Shown: positions 1 through 7,937 of the stretch, piece after piece
Numbering within the stretch: the stretch's first letter is position 1
How the letters are laid out: every line of letters begins with the position of its first letter
Assembly: GCF_000153825.1 (NCBI RefSeq)
Contig: NZ_DS022299.1
Coordinates: forward strand, 768,769-832,768
Reading direction: 5' to 3'
Source of the DNA: Synechococcus sp. RS9916
GTDB lineage: Bacteria > Cyanobacteriota > Cyanobacteriia > PCC-6307 > Cyanobiaceae
Length of the DNA: 64,000 nucleotides
The notes under the pieces: model-generated
Told to the model about the DNA's origin: nothing
Database searches by the model: none
What the model saw: only the letters and a program-made list of their open reading frames with translations
Position numbers and translations under genes: made by a program

Positions 1-252
1 CACTTGAGTTCAGAAGCAGCGGCTCTGGCGGAGCAATGGGGTCTCTCGGCTGGCGAAACGCCAGACCCCTCCATTCATCCAGGCCAGGTGCTTGCCGTTG
101 TGCCGGATCAGGGCTTGGTGGTGGCCTCCCAAGGCTGTCCACTTCTGGTGAAGGAAGCCCAATTGGAGGGCAAATCCCGGAGTCAAGGGGCACAACTGCT
201 CCAGCAGTTGCAGGCCTGCGAAGGGGATCGCCTTGGCCTAAGCGATCAATAG
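1..252 (+). CDS. fmt: Methionyl-tRNA formyltransferase, C-terminal end (partial)
   Basis: The reading frame is open from the window edge and encodes only about 83 C-terminal residues. They match the C-terminal OB-like domain of Fmt: the stretch PGQVLAVVPDQGLVVASQG followed by LLVKEAQLEGKSRSQGAQLL is characteristic. Fmt formylates the initiator Met-tRNA with 10-formyl-THF; its catalytic N-terminal domain lies outside the window. The 3' end overlaps the convergent J-domain gene by 15 bases. The assignment rests on this tail alone, but the KEAQLEGK motif is distinctive. Confidence 0.85.
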   Translation, partial: HLSSEAAALAEQWGLSAGETPDPSIHPGQVLAVVPDQGLVVASQGCPLLVKEAQLEGKSRSQGAQLLQQLQACEGDRLGLSDQ

Positions 253-1071
253 TTGATAGGCGTCATTGACACGACGGAATGCATCGGCGGATCCCCCCAT
301 GTCGGGGTGGTGCTGCTTCACAAGACGGCGGTGGGCCTGCTTGATCCGATCGCGGCTGGCGCCCCAGCTCAACTCAAGAGCGGCATAGGCCGCCACGCGG
401 CGAGGATCAGCACCACGTGGAGCGCCAACGTTGTGATGGTGGTCTGACGAAGCCTGTTCAGACGACTGATCATCAGCCCGACGATCCGTACGGCGCTGAT
501 CACTGCGCGTGCGCCGTCCACCCTGGCGCCGGGCCAGTCGTTGGCGAAGCTCGGCGACCACACGCGCTGGGTCTTCATCAAGCCATTCATTGGTGCGCAC
601 CCCATACAAAGCGAAGGCCGCCAAAACGGCCCAATGTTTCTTGGTTGTCGGGGTACCAATTGCATCGAACAAGTCACGTCCCAACCCCGGCAACAACCGA
701 TCAAGACGCTGCTGAAGGGTGAGATTGGCGTGGAAACTTTGGCGGTTGAGCTGATCCACCAACTCCACTAATCCCTTCTGGCGCAGCACGGACCAGCCAG
801 GTTGGCCCGCTAGAAGCTCACCCCAGTTCTCCACCTGCCGGGCATTGACGCGAGCCGGTTCGGGTTCGCCTTGCGAGCCCTGCCAGCCCCAAGCCTGGCC
901 ACGGAAGGGCTGAGGATCTCGGCGCGCACTGCGTTCAAGCCGCTCCAGCTGTAAACGGAGGTGGCGCACTTCCCTGCGCAAGGCTTCATTTTCCGCCAGC
1001 AGCGTCTCAACATTGCTGGTGACCTCGCGGGCACGGGGCTCCGATGACCAGCGTCGTGGATCAAAGCCCAT
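238..1071 (-). CDS. J-domain (DnaJ-like) protein with N-terminal coiled coil
   Basis: A 277-residue protein. Residues about 15-50 form a heptad-rich coiled coil (NVETLLAENEALRREVRHLR). The last 60 residues are a C-terminal J-domain with the HPD motif (KQHHPDMGGSADAFRRVNDAY). J-domains stimulate Hsp70 ATPase, so this is a likely DnaK co-chaperone, but there is no G/F region or zinc finger and the client is unknown. An Arg/Asp-rich low-complexity linker separates the two parts. It follows the helicase gene by 18 bases on the same strand, so the two are probably co-transcribed. Confidence 0.8.
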   Translation of the reverse strand: MGFDPRRWSSEPRAREVTSNVETLLAENEALRREVRHLRLQLERLERSARRDPQPFRGQAWGWQGSQGEPEPARVNARQVENWGELLAGQPGWSVLRQKGLVELVDQLNRQSFHANLTLQQRLDRLLPGLGRDLFDAIGTPTTKKHWAVLAAFALYGVRTNEWLDEDPARVVAELRQRLARRQGGRRTRSDQRRTDRRADDQSSEQASSDHHHNVGAPRGADPRRVAAYAALELSWGASRDRIKQAHRRLVKQHHPDMGGSADAFRRVNDAYQLLIA

Positions 1072-1089
1072 GCGCAGTTCAGTGAACGA

Positions 1090-2439
1090 TCAGCGTTGAG
1101 GGGGGCGCCCGGAGCGCTTGGGACGACCGGATGCAGAGCGCGAGGATCCACCCCTTGACCCGCCACCACCACGATTACGTTCGTGATGATTACGGGTCGG
1201 CCCTCCCCCACGGGGAGAGCGTCGCCCACGGCCTCCACTGAGATCGAGGGGTGGAGCGTCAAGAACAGTGGGTTCAAAACCGGGAACCAGCACCTTCTCA
1301 AGCGATTCACGGGTGGTGCGTTCAATTGCTTTGAGCAGCAGTGCCTCCTCTGCTGCAACGAGGGAGATCGCATGGCCACATTCACCGGCACGACCGGTGC
1401 GGCCGATGCGATGCACATAGTCCTCCGCCACGTTGGGTAAATCCAGATTCACCACATGGGGTAGCTGCTGGATATCGATCCCGCGGGCGGCGATGTCGGT
1501 CGCCACCAACACGCGCACCGATCCATCCTTGAAGCCCTGAAGGGCACGGGTGCGTGCACCTTGGCTTTTGTTGCCGTGGATCGCAGCAGCGACAAGTCCT
1601 TCGTTGGTGAGCTTCTCCGCCACACGGTTGGCGCCATGTTTGGTTCTTGAGAACACCAGCACCTGCTGCCAGTCGTTCGAGCGGATCAGATGACTGAGCA
1701 GATCCGGTTTCCGCTTCATGTCACAGGGGTGCACCACCTGCTGAACCGTGCGTGCCGTCTGATTGGGCGGTGTGATCTGAATCTGAAGCGGATCATTGAG
1801 CAACCCGGTGGCCAACTTCCGGATGGATGGACTGAACGTGGCCGAGAAGAGAAGGTTTTGACGCCGCTCGGGGAGCCGCGACAACACGCGACGGATGTCG
1901 TGAATGAATCCCATGTCGAGCATGCGATCCGCTTCATCCAAAACGAGAAATTCGACCCGCTCGAAGCGAACTGCTCCCTGCTGATGCAGGTCTAGCAGGC
2001 GTCCGGGAGTCGCCACCAGCAAGTCAACTCCCTGTTGCAAGCGCTGGATCTGGGGATTGATCTTCACGCCACCAAACACCACCTCACTGCGCAAGCGCAA
2101 ATGACGGCTGTAGTCCCGCGCATTGTCGAGCACCTGGGCCGCCAGCTCACGGGTCGGTGTCAACACAAGTGCTCTGATCTGCCCGCGACCTGGCCGGGCC
2201 CCATGGCTGAGCGTTTCCAGCATGGGCAGGGTGAATCCCGCCGTTTTGCCGGTGCCGGTCTGGGCCGCTGCCATCAGATCTCTACCGCTAAGAACGGCCG
2301 GGATGGCTTGTTCCTGAATGGGAGATGGGGTGCTGTAGCCCTTCTCCCGCAGTGCCTGAAGCAGAGGGGCGCTCAAGCCCAGGTCGTCGAACGTTGCTTT
2401 GGCAGTTAGGGCAGAAGAAGCAGAAGCGGTGATGGTCAT
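1090..2439 (-). CDS. DEAD-box ATP-dependent RNA helicase (RhlE/CsdA-like)
   Basis: A 449-residue SF2 helicase with all core motifs: Q motif ([19 protein letters not shown]...[10 protein letters not shown]), AQTGTGKT (I), PTRELAAQV (Ia), TPGR (Ib), DEAD (II), SAT (III), RGID (V) and [10 protein letters not shown] (VI). The tail from about residue 400 is an RGG/Arg-Gly-Ser-rich RNA-binding extension. Such enzymes remodel RNA in ribosome assembly or cold-stress RNA turnover. I take the ATG at 2439 (MTITASASS) because family homology begins just after it. An upstream in-frame extension to 2541 looks unstructured. Probably the promoter-proximal partner of the J-domain gene. Confidence 0.93.
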   Translation of the reverse strand: MTITASASSALTAKATFDDLGLSAPLLQALREKGYSTPSPIQEQAIPAVLSGRDLMAAAQTGTGKTAGFTLPMLETLSHGARPGRGQIRALVLTPTRELAAQVLDNARDYSRHLRLRSEVVFGGVKINPQIQRLQQGVDLLVATPGRLLDLHQQGAVRFERVEFLVLDEADRMLDMGFIHDIRRVLSRLPERRQNLLFSATFSPSIRKLATGLLNDPLQIQITPPNQTARTVQQVVHPCDMKRKPDLLSHLIRSNDWQQVLVFSRTKHGANRVAEKLTNEGLVAAAIHGNKSQGARTRALQGFKDGSVRVLVATDIAARGIDIQQLPHVVNLDLPNVAEDYVHRIGRTGRAGECGHAISLVAAEEALLLKAIERTTRESLEKVLVPGFEPTVLDAPPLDLSGGRGRRSPRGGGPTRNHHERNRGGGGSRGGSSRSASGRPKRSGRPPQR

Positions 2440-2494
2440 CAAGCGATGACCGTTAACCCTAGGAGCTGGAGCGACCAGCTTGGATTGGGACTCT

Positions 2495-2713
2495 TCAGTG
2501 GCAACCGTAGAGGTGGTGCGCTTGCTGCCAGACCTCGTCAAGATCCTGATCAGAAAGCACGAGCGCCTGGGGATGCATCTGGGTCAACCAGGCACGGCGT
2601 TGGCCCCGTTGCTGCTGAGAAAAGAATTGGTCTTCCGCAGCCAGAACCCGAAATTTGAGAAACTCCAGCAGGATCGCTCGAGATCGCAGCCGCTGAGAGT
2701 CGCTGATCTCCAT
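2495..2713 (-). CDS. Small conserved-looking hypothetical protein, possibly frameshifted
   Basis: 72 residues from the ATG at 2713 ([18 protein letters not shown]), Gln/Leu/Arg-rich and predicted helical; family not recognised. A second short frame at 2792-2718 encodes MAQVVRWTVIATAATLVCAA plus a few residues, which reads like a signal peptide. It stops 4 bases before this ATG, in a frame offset by one. One extra or missing base near 2720 would fuse them into a secreted protein of about 95 residues. So this is either a cytoplasmic 72-residue protein or a frameshifted secreted one. Same strand as the helicase, 55 bases upstream of it. Confidence 0.5.
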   Translation of the reverse strand: MEISDSQRLRSRAILLEFLKFRVLAAEDQFFSQQQRGQRRAWLTQMHPQALVLSDQDLDEVWQQAHHLYGCH

Positions 2714-2832
2714 CAGGTCAGGACAGAGACGGTGCAGCACAGACCAGCGTTGCCGCGGTAGCAATCACGGTCCAACGAACGACTTGAGCCATCGTGATGA
2801 CGAGAGTGTGTGGGTAGTTTTACCTAATAGCT

Positions 2833-3366
2833 TCAGGAGTGGAAGTCGTGAAGGCCACACCCGTCTGATTCAGGCACATCACCGCGATGCAACCTCAGAC
2901 GCGAGGGATCGACTCCGAGTTCCACAACTCCGCCTGCAGGAAACGCATCGATCCAAGGAGCCAACACTTCAAGAACCGATGACGGCTGCCAATGCCTGGC
3001 TTTGGTTTCGGGATGGGGGTAGTAAACCAACGCAGGCCAGCTGCGCCGTTGCTCCAGATCGCGAAGGTGAACCGACCAGAAGGAGAAGGTTTCCGGTGGA
3101 TGGAGGTCTGTCCAGCACAAATTGGGAAAGTGATAGTCGGGTTGCTGCAGTGACCACCAAGCCGGTGCAACGGATAGGTTCAAGGTTCCGAGCCAGTAGG
3201 CACTGAGGTCCAAACCCAGAGCTGCAAAGAATGGGGCTTGCATCGCCAAGGTGCCCTGTGGATAAGGCGACGCGCTGCGCTGAGGATCGCTATTGGCAAT
3301 ACCAGAGGCCACACCATGGCCGTTCACGCGCTGACAGCGGTGCCAGCACCAAGGATCCAACTCCAT
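2833..3366 (-). CDS. Conserved hypothetical protein, 177 aa
   Basis: Start ATG at 3366 shares its A with the TGA stop of the upstream DUF6464 gene (TGATG), a typical translational-coupling arrangement that decides the start. The protein is Trp/Pro/His-rich (about ten Trp), with no signal peptide or membrane segment. Segments such as LNLSVAPAWWSLQQPDYHF and WPALVYYPHPETKARHW suggest a compact globular fold. I do not recognise an enzyme family. It is the third gene of a TerC-DUF6464-this operon. Confidence 0.7.
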   Translation of the reverse strand: MELDPWCWHRCQRVNGHGVASGIANSDPQRSASPYPQGTLAMQAPFFAALGLDLSAYWLGTLNLSVAPAWWSLQQPDYHFPNLCWTDLHPPETFSFWSVHLRDLEQRRSWPALVYYPHPETKARHWQPSSVLEVLAPWIDAFPAGGVVELGVDPSRLRLHRGDVPESDGCGLHDFHS

Positions 3367-3710
3367 CAACCCTGGCGAAGTTCGTAGTGGGTGCATTGCT
3401 CGCATGGGCCATCCGGGAGCACGGCACACCGCAGCAGGGGGCTTAAGGCATTGAAGCGGCAGCTTGGATCACCAATCACCCATCCATGGCGATAGCGGTT
3501 CGCATCGGCAGGCTGCTGTTGTTGCTTGACCAGCAACACCACAGAGGCGAGCTGGTAGCGACCGGAACGGAGGGAGTAACGATGACGCCGTTGCAGCACG
3601 AAATAACTGGCCGAGCCAAGCTCGAGCCAACGCCCGGGATGGGGCGTGTCTGCAAGGTCAATGCGATCAAGCAGTCGCTCGCTACCCGACTGACGTAACT
3701 CAACAAGCAT
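3366..3710 (-). CDS. DUF6464 family protein
   Basis: 114 residues. The N-terminal half (RWLELGSASYFVLQRRHRYSL) is a small beta-rich domain. The C-terminus carries IGDPSCRFNALSPLLRCAV and the Cys pair in GPCEQCTHYE, as in the cyanobacterial DUF6464 family (name from memory). The conserved Cys residues could bind a metal. It starts 2 bases after the TerC stop and overlaps the next gene by one base, so all three are almost certainly one operon. Function unknown. Confidence 0.75.
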   Translation of the reverse strand: MLVELRQSGSERLLDRIDLADTPHPGRWLELGSASYFVLQRRHRYSLRSGRYQLASVVLLVKQQQQPADANRYRHGWVIGDPSCRFNALSPLLRCAVLPDGPCEQCTHYELRQG

Positions 3711-3712
3711 GG

Positions 3713-4444
3713 TCAGGCGGGTTCAGAAGCTGGAGGAATACGGGTGGAAAAGCCCCAAACCAGGAGTGCAATCACGCTGCTCAGCATTACCCATTCGGGA
3801 ACATGAAGGGTGTTCAACAGCAAGGTGATCAACAGCTTGAAACCCACCAAACCAACCGCCACATAACCGGCGGTCTCAAGCCGAGGGAAAATTTCCAACC
3901 AACGAACGAACAGGCCTGATGTAAAACGCAGGGCGATCACGCCAATTAAGGCGCCTGTCACCACCAGAATCAGTTGGTCGCTGATCGCAACCGCCGTCGC
4001 CACGCTGTCGACGGAAAAGGCCAGATCCGTTAGCGCCAAGGCCAATACCGTGCGGAGCAGTGATCCAGCAGACGCCGATTCAGGGGTGCCGTCAGCGTCA
4101 ATGTCATCACCGGAAGCGGCAGTTTTGGAGCGCAGATGGCCGATGAACAACCACACCAGGTAGGCACCTGCGATCAGTTGAATCGGCTTAAAAGCCAAAA
4201 TCCACTGCGCCATCAGGATCAAAGCAGTCCTGAGCGCGAAGGCCAGACCAATGCCCAGGTTGAGAGCCTGACGCTCTCGCAATGGGTCTCGTTGATCACG
4301 CGCGATTGCCGCAAGGGCAATGGCGTTGTCAGCCGAAAGGATCAGCTCAAGTGCGACCAGCACGGGAAGCAAAGGCAAAAGCTCACCCCAGCGGTCGACG
4401 CCATCCAGAAGGGGAGTAAGGGATGGAAGTGCTGCTGAATCCAT
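3713..4444 (-). CDS. TerC-family integral membrane protein
   Basis: A 243-residue protein with about seven hydrophobic segments. It carries the TerC signatures ELILSADNAIALAAIA near residue 33 and LTDLAFSVDSVATAVAIS near residue 138, where acidic residues in membrane helices are thought to coordinate metal. TerC-family proteins act in metal export or metalation of exoenzymes, and the plant homologue helps thylakoid protein insertion; the substrate here is unknown. A soluble Asp/Ser loop splits the two halves. First gene of a three-gene operon, divergent from 4483. Confidence 0.85.
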   Translation of the reverse strand: MDSAALPSLTPLLDGVDRWGELLPLLPVLVALELILSADNAIALAAIARDQRDPLRERQALNLGIGLAFALRTALILMAQWILAFKPIQLIAGAYLVWLFIGHLRSKTAASGDDIDADGTPESASAGSLLRTVLALALTDLAFSVDSVATAVAISDQLILVVTGALIGVIALRFTSGLFVRWLEIFPRLETAGYVAVGLVGFKLLITLLLNTLHVPEWVMLSSVIALLVWGFSTRIPPASEPA

Positions 4445-4482
4445 GGGCAGCAGCCTAGAAATAGTCAGCTCATCGCAGCGGA

Positions 4483-5286
4483 ATGCGCACCCAGGCTCAG
4501 CTGTGCCACATCGACGCCAATCGCTGTGTGGTGCTGGTAACCGCCTATGGCGAGACGGATGTGATGGGTAGTGCTCTTGGCGAGGGGGCGACAGCAGAGC
4601 AAGCGGAAGACCGTGCTCTGCAGCGACTGAACGATCGTTTCAGCAATGCCTCCGACGGTCCAGTTCGCCTCTCCAAGGCAGAACCAGTCAAACGACTGCC
4701 AGCGAACGCACCAGAACTACCACCAGATGAGGCCCCCACACCTGAACCGTTAGAAACCCCGGAAACACCAAAACCGCAGGGAGCACCATCGACACCGGCC
4801 CCTCCAAAGGCGACCAACGATGCGATGCAAGCGGAGCTGATGATGCCATCGACCAGCGCAGAGTCATCACCTCCCAGTGAGGCCCCTACAGATCCAGAGG
4901 ATTGGAGCGATGAGCTAGCGGCGGTGGACCTGGAGCTCCAACGCATCGGTTGGGACCGAGAGCAGGAACGCAGTTACTTGGAACGCGCCTTTGGCCATGG
5001 CAGTCGCCACAAGCTCACGCGCTATAGCGACTTAATCGCTTACATCAAGCGACTGAAAGCTCTGGAGCCAGGAACGTCGGTCGAAGCCGCTCCAGTGCCA
5101 TTGCGCCGCGCCGATCTGATCACCCAAGGCGATCAGATGCTGCAAACGTTGCAGTGGTCTGGCGAGCAAGCCCGTAGCTTTCTCCAACAAGAGCTCGGAG
5201 CGACAAGCAGACAATCCTTAAGCGATGAACAATTGCTGACGTTCAACATGTTGCTTGAAAACCAGTTGGTCAATACGCCCGCCTAA
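4483..5286 (+). CDS. Conserved hypothetical protein with Pro/Glu linker, 267 aa
   Basis: Three parts are visible: a globular N-terminus (residues 1-70, with CVVLVTAYGETDVMGSALGEG), a low-complexity Pro/Glu/Thr linker (about 70-145), and two similar helical units with W-(D/S)-x-E-Q-x-R-S-(Y/F)-L. These are WDREQERSYLERAFGHGSR near residue 158 and WSGEQARSFLQQELGATSR near 223, each ending in a short Leu/Tyr helix. The paired units look like an internal duplication. The second half resembles a C-terminal domain I associate with cyanobacterial hypothetical proteins, but I cannot name it. Divergent from the TerC operon. Confidence 0.75.
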   Translation: MRTQAQLCHIDANRCVVLVTAYGETDVMGSALGEGATAEQAEDRALQRLNDRFSNASDGPVRLSKAEPVKRLPANAPELPPDEAPTPEPLETPETPKPQGAPSTPAPPKATNDAMQAELMMPSTSAESSPPSEAPTDPEDWSDELAAVDLELQRIGWDREQERSYLERAFGHGSRHKLTRYSDLIAYIKRLKALEPGTSVEAAPVPLRRADLITQGDQMLQTLQWSGEQARSFLQQELGATSRQSLSDEQLLTFNMLLENQLVNTPA

Positions 5287-5340
5287 TAGGGCTTCGGGCT
5301 CGCTGTCCAAAACATGCAGGCGTTCCAGCAGATGGCGCAT

Positions 5341-5354
5341 CCCTCAGCTGAGGG
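5341..5354. repeat. Palindrome CCCTCAGCTGAGGG, copy 1
   Basis: A perfect 14-bp palindrome, preceded by CAT and followed by ATTGCATC. Two variants with the same CCCTC/GAGGG arms lie at 9191 and 9225. All three are intergenic and bracket the first accessory stretch. They could be a regulator site, a short interspersed repeat or a transcript-end structure; the sequence alone does not decide. Confidence 0.6.
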
Positions 5355-5370
5355 ATTGCATCACAGGCAA

Positions 5371-5394
5371 GAAAAATCCCCGCTCTTGGCGGGG
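5371..5394 (-). terminator. Rho-independent terminator of the RTX gene
   Basis: A 6-bp stem CCCCGC/GCGGGG (5378-5394) with a 5-nt loop. On the minus strand it is followed by ATTTTTC, giving a U-run. It lies about 120 bases past the RTX stop at 5513. The same hairpin type ends several other accessory genes in this window. Confidence 0.75.
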
Positions 5395-5512
5395 CAGAAA
5401 TTTGATGTGTTGTGGTGGGGGGTGGTGATCAGTCCACGATTGCTGCCCAGACATTCCCATCTGGGTTTCTACGGGTTTCGCCAGTAGGCATCTGGTTCCG
5501 CGACTTTGTTGA

Positions 5513-6357
5513 TCAGAGCAGAAAATTGTCCCTTCCAAGCTGCAATTGGTCTGCTGAGGTATTTAAAACCAGAGCCATTTTGTCATTACCGTCCCATATC
5601 CAAGCACCATCATTACCATCAGACAGTCTGAGATCGACGTCAACGCCAAGGCTAATCATGTCCTCCCCATCGCTGAAATCCACAATTGTGTCGTAACCGT
5701 CGCCTTTCGATAGAACAAATAAATCAGCACCTCTACCGCCGCGAACCCGGTCCGCTCCGGTACCTCCTTGCAGCAAATCACTGCCCCAACCCCCACTTAA
5801 ATCATCATCGCCTTGGCCGCCATACAGCTGGTCATCGCCAGTCCATCCAATGAGTTCATCAACGCCATCACCTCCATCGAGGATGTCTTCCCCCCAGCCG
5901 CCAAAGAGGAGGTCATCACCATCGCCGCCATGGAGTTCGTTATTGCCAATTATTCCCCAAAGCCTGTCATTACCAGCACCGCCATCCAAATTGTCATTAC
6001 CAGCTCCGCCATTTAAGACATCGTCACCGACTCCACCGTGTAAAACATCGTCATCGTCATCGTCTCCGCCTTTTAAGTAGTCATTGCCGGAGCCACCCTC
6101 AAGCGTGTCGTTACCAGACCCGCCTTCAAGCCTGTCATTACCAGACTGGCCTTCAAGCGTGTCATTGCCAGAACCGCCGTTTAGATAGTCATTACCTGAA
6201 TTCCCGTAAAGATTGTCGTTTCCTGCTTTGCCATAAATCCGGTCGTCTCCTGAGTATCCACGAATGGTGTTATGAGAGTCGTCCCGTAAATACGGTCGTC
6301 GAAGTTCATGCCAATGCCAAAGACACGGATGGGGCGAACGCGGCGAGTCAATGCCAT
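5513..6357 (-). pseudogene. RTX (hemolysin-type Ca-binding) repeat protein with a one-base frameshift
   Basis: About 20 consecutive nonapeptides of the GGxGxDxLx type run from about 6276 to 5600, ending in ADLFVLSKGDGYDTIVDFSD, the usual end of an RTX beta-roll. The expected start is ATG 6357 (MALTRRVRPIRV...MNFDDRIYG). After codon GGG at 6285 that frame leaves the repeats. The repeat frame (DDSHNTIRGYSGDD) is one base away, so one missing G in the GGG run at 6283-6285 explains the break. Corrected, the protein would be about 281 residues, nearly all repeat, with no catalytic domain. RTX proteins bind Ca2+ and usually leave by type I secretion. It may be a true pseudogene or a sequencing error. 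Confidence 0.8.
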
Positions 6358-6373
6358 GAGATCAGTAGCGGTT

Positions 6374-6463
6374 GAGGGTCTCCCCTCGCGATGTACTCAC
6401 CATCTCCCGATTCACCAGCTGATGTGATGACCTCGCTTACGACGATCTGTGATCTTGCCCATA
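6374..6463 (-). promoter_or_regulatory. Module B upstream of the RTX gene (weak CRP-like site plus GAGA hairpin)
   Basis: One intact half-site TGTGA at 6448-6452 is followed by six bases and a degenerate second half (CCATA), at 6448-6463. The site centre is 98.5 bases from the start codon. The hairpin at 6374-6387 reads GAGGG-GAGA-CCCTC on the minus strand. The hairpin-to-site distance is 75 bp, close to the other module B copies (73-74). The site is degraded, in keeping with a decaying gene. Confidence 0.55.
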
Positions 6464-6477
6464 AGTGAGTACAAGCA

Positions 6478-6502
6478 TTAAAAAACCCCGCTCATGGCGG
6501 GG
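6478..6502 (-). terminator. Rho-independent terminator of the 6521-6733 peptide gene
   Basis: Stem CCCCGC/GCGGGG with loop TCATG at 6486-6502. On the minus strand it runs into a T-tract (the A-tract at 6479-6485 on the plus strand). It lies 18 bases past the stop codon. Confidence 0.85.
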
Positions 6503-6520
6503 TCTGCTGGTCAGATGGCA

Positions 6521-6733
6521 TCAATACCAACGGTTTGAACCGGGGCCGACATCAGGCTCAGAGATAAAGCGGTGAAGAGTCGGGGGCTTGAGCCGAGATG
6601 TACCAACATCAGGCTCAGAAATGTAGCCATGGAGTTTTGGACGCTGTTGACGGTAGTCAAATTTGAACCTACCAAACTTCCAGCCTCCGCTGATTGTTTG
6701 CAGTTGATCAAGTGTGAGTTTGTTTTTGCTCAT
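6521..6733 (-). CDS. Double-glycine leader peptide (RiPP-type precursor, CCRG-2-like)
   Basis: 70 residues. The leader MSKNKLTLDQLQTISGG ends in a double glycine, the usual cleavage point for C39 peptidase/ABC exporters. The 53-residue core is basic and aromatic and holds a tandem repeat: YISEPDVG and FISEPDVG, about 22 residues apart. It has no Cys, so lanthionine bridges are excluded. The leader and the first part of the core (KFDYRQQR versus GEYRQVRR) match the peptide at 41091. I take ATG 6733 because it begins the LTLDQLQ leader shared with that gene. The family name CCRG-2 is from memory. Preceded by module B. Confidence 0.8.
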   Translation of the reverse strand: MSKNKLTLDQLQTISGGWKFGRFKFDYRQQRPKLHGYISEPDVGTSRLKPPTLHRFISEPDVGPGSNRWY

Positions 6734-6751
6734 TGGTTTGAGTGATGTGGT

Positions 6752-6841
6752 GGAGGAGTGATCCTCCGATACACACACCATCTATCAAATCCACATTTGA
6801 TCCAGTGATGTCAACCAAAGGTGGCTGTGACCTTGAGCACA
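6752..6841 (-). promoter_or_regulatory. Module B upstream of the 6521-6733 peptide
   Basis: The CRP-like palindrome TGTGACCTTGAGCACA at 6826-6841 has one mismatch from TGTGA-N6-TCACA and is centred 100.5 bases from the ATG. The hairpin at 6752-6767 reads GGAGGA-TCAC-TCCTCC on the minus strand; its centre is 74 bp from the site centre and it ends 18 nt before the ATG. The bases just upstream (TGGTGTGTG) also match the copy at 41041. The remaining intergenic DNA to 7131 shows nothing I can support. Confidence 0.65.
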
Positions 6842-7130
6842 AAAGCCTCAATCGAACAGCAAATGTTTGCAGTGAAATGAGCCAATCCGCCTATTCACTC
6901 ATGAATTCAGCTGAACACCTATGCCAAAACAAAGGGGTCCATTGGATGAGACGGCTACAGCTTCAGCCTTGGAGAATGCACATGCTCCAAGCCATCCCAT
7001 TGAGAGGGGTGGCTTTTTATTGGCTGTCGATCCATCCAACAAATGGCGACATCAGGGATTGAAGGACTTAGCAGGTAACGCTGAATCACATTGCCCTTTG
7101 GTGTTTGGGAACGTCCTTGCGGAGGGCTGA

Positions 7131-7337
7131 TCAGCCTGCAACCTGAAGCGCCAGCTCCAGAACACCAAGGCCGAACAAGAAGGTGCCCGCCAGCAGACCC
7201 AACTCTTTCTTTGAACTAGCCACAGTCAAAGCACCAGTCGCAACAACAATCGCCCCCAGAATTCTAAAGGAAATCGGAAGGAAGGATATGTCGGCAGGTA
7301 ACGACCCCTGTAAAGCTGCGTGAAGTGGTGTCGCCAT
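7131..7337 (-). CDS. Small membrane protein, 68 aa
   Basis: Start ATG at 7337 is preceded by GGGAG nine bases upstream, a good ribosome binding site. After about 25 residues there are two hydrophobic segments, ILGAIVVATGALTVA and LLAGTFLFGLGVLELALQV, with KKE between them, so a two-helix hairpin is likely. Family not recognised. It stands alone in the accessory stretch. Confidence 0.55.
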   Translation of the reverse strand: MATPLHAALQGSLPADISFLPISFRILGAIVVATGALTVASSKKELGLLAGTFLFGLGVLELALQVAG

Positions 7338-7651
7338 GCACAAATTCTCCCATGACGAGTAATTGCCTTATAAGAACTTCATGACGAAGCGTTTAGGGCT
7401 CTTCTTGGTCCAGTGCCAGTGGATCCCCTTGAGAGCCACATAAAGATGAGGCATTTGAACAGCACGTATTGAAGGAGGATGTCAATACTCAGTTGCACTG
7501 CCTGAGTTCATCTGATCCGATGCTTACCCGGACGTGATCAAATAAAGCTGGTTGATGATTCAGAGACCATTGCCAGGGGTCGCGTCTACACACCAGCAAT
7601 GTGCTGATTCGAACTGTGGCAGAGACAGCTCGAATGCCTTCATCCTGATCA
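7338..7651. other. Intergenic stretch without a supported gene
   Basis: A 75-codon open frame on the minus strand (7489-7716) overlaps the Nif11 gene out of frame and has no ribosome binding site or recognisable features, so I regard it as chance. I see no terminator or repeat here. Confidence 0.5.
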
Positions 7652-7906
7652 CTAGCATCCAGAAGGACATTGGGTGAAAACAGACTGGCAAGGACTGCCA
7701 GAATGTCCACCACCACTCAGTTTTTCAAACTCTGAATCTGAAAGTTCGAGCGAAGCATTGGTGAGTTCAGCAGGAGAAATCTGAAACCCAGCCTCAATTG
7801 AGATCGCAAGAACTGAATCCATATCAACAGCAGCTTTGAGCCTCCCCTGTAGAACACTGTTACCTTTAACCTCTTCCAAGAACGCATTCAGTTGCTCTTC
7901 TGACAT
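7652..7906 (-). CDS. Nif11-leader lanthipeptide-type precursor (prochlorosin-like)
   Basis: 84 residues. Residues 1-64 are a Nif11/nitrile-hydratase-type leader (MSEEQLNAFLEEVKGNSVLQ...SPAELTN), as in prochlorosins. Gly-Gly-Gly at 65-67 marks the cleavage zone. The core HSGSPCQSVFTQCPSGC has three Cys and several Ser/Thr, as expected of a substrate for a ProcM-type lanthionine synthetase. ATG 7906 is chosen because the MSEEQL start is shared with 41683 and 42137. The upstream in-frame ATG at 7933 lies inside a conserved promoter element. No synthetase gene is in the window, so modification is inferred. Confidence 0.82.
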   Translation of the reverse strand: MSEEQLNAFLEEVKGNSVLQGRLKAAVDMDSVLAISIEAGFQISPAELTNASLELSDSEFEKLSGGGHSGSPCQSVFTQCPSGC

Positions 7907-7927
7907 CGACAGATTTGTTTCTTTTGA

Positions 7928-7937
7928 AGTCATAGCA
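7928..7937 (-). promoter_or_regulatory. Module A: extended -10 element TGCTATGACT
   Basis: On the minus strand TGCTATGACT ends 22 bases before the ATG at 7906. Three further precursors carry the same 10-mer at the same distance (41355, 41651, 42107). The TG-n-TATGAC pattern resembles an extended -10, giving an expected leader of about 15 nt. Confidence 0.6.

Noticed and set aside
7907..7933. Upstream ATG at 7933 as the start of the Nif11 precursor (MTSKETNLS...)
   Set aside because: That ATG lies in TGCTATGACT, an element conserved before other precursors; homologous leaders start at MSEEQ.
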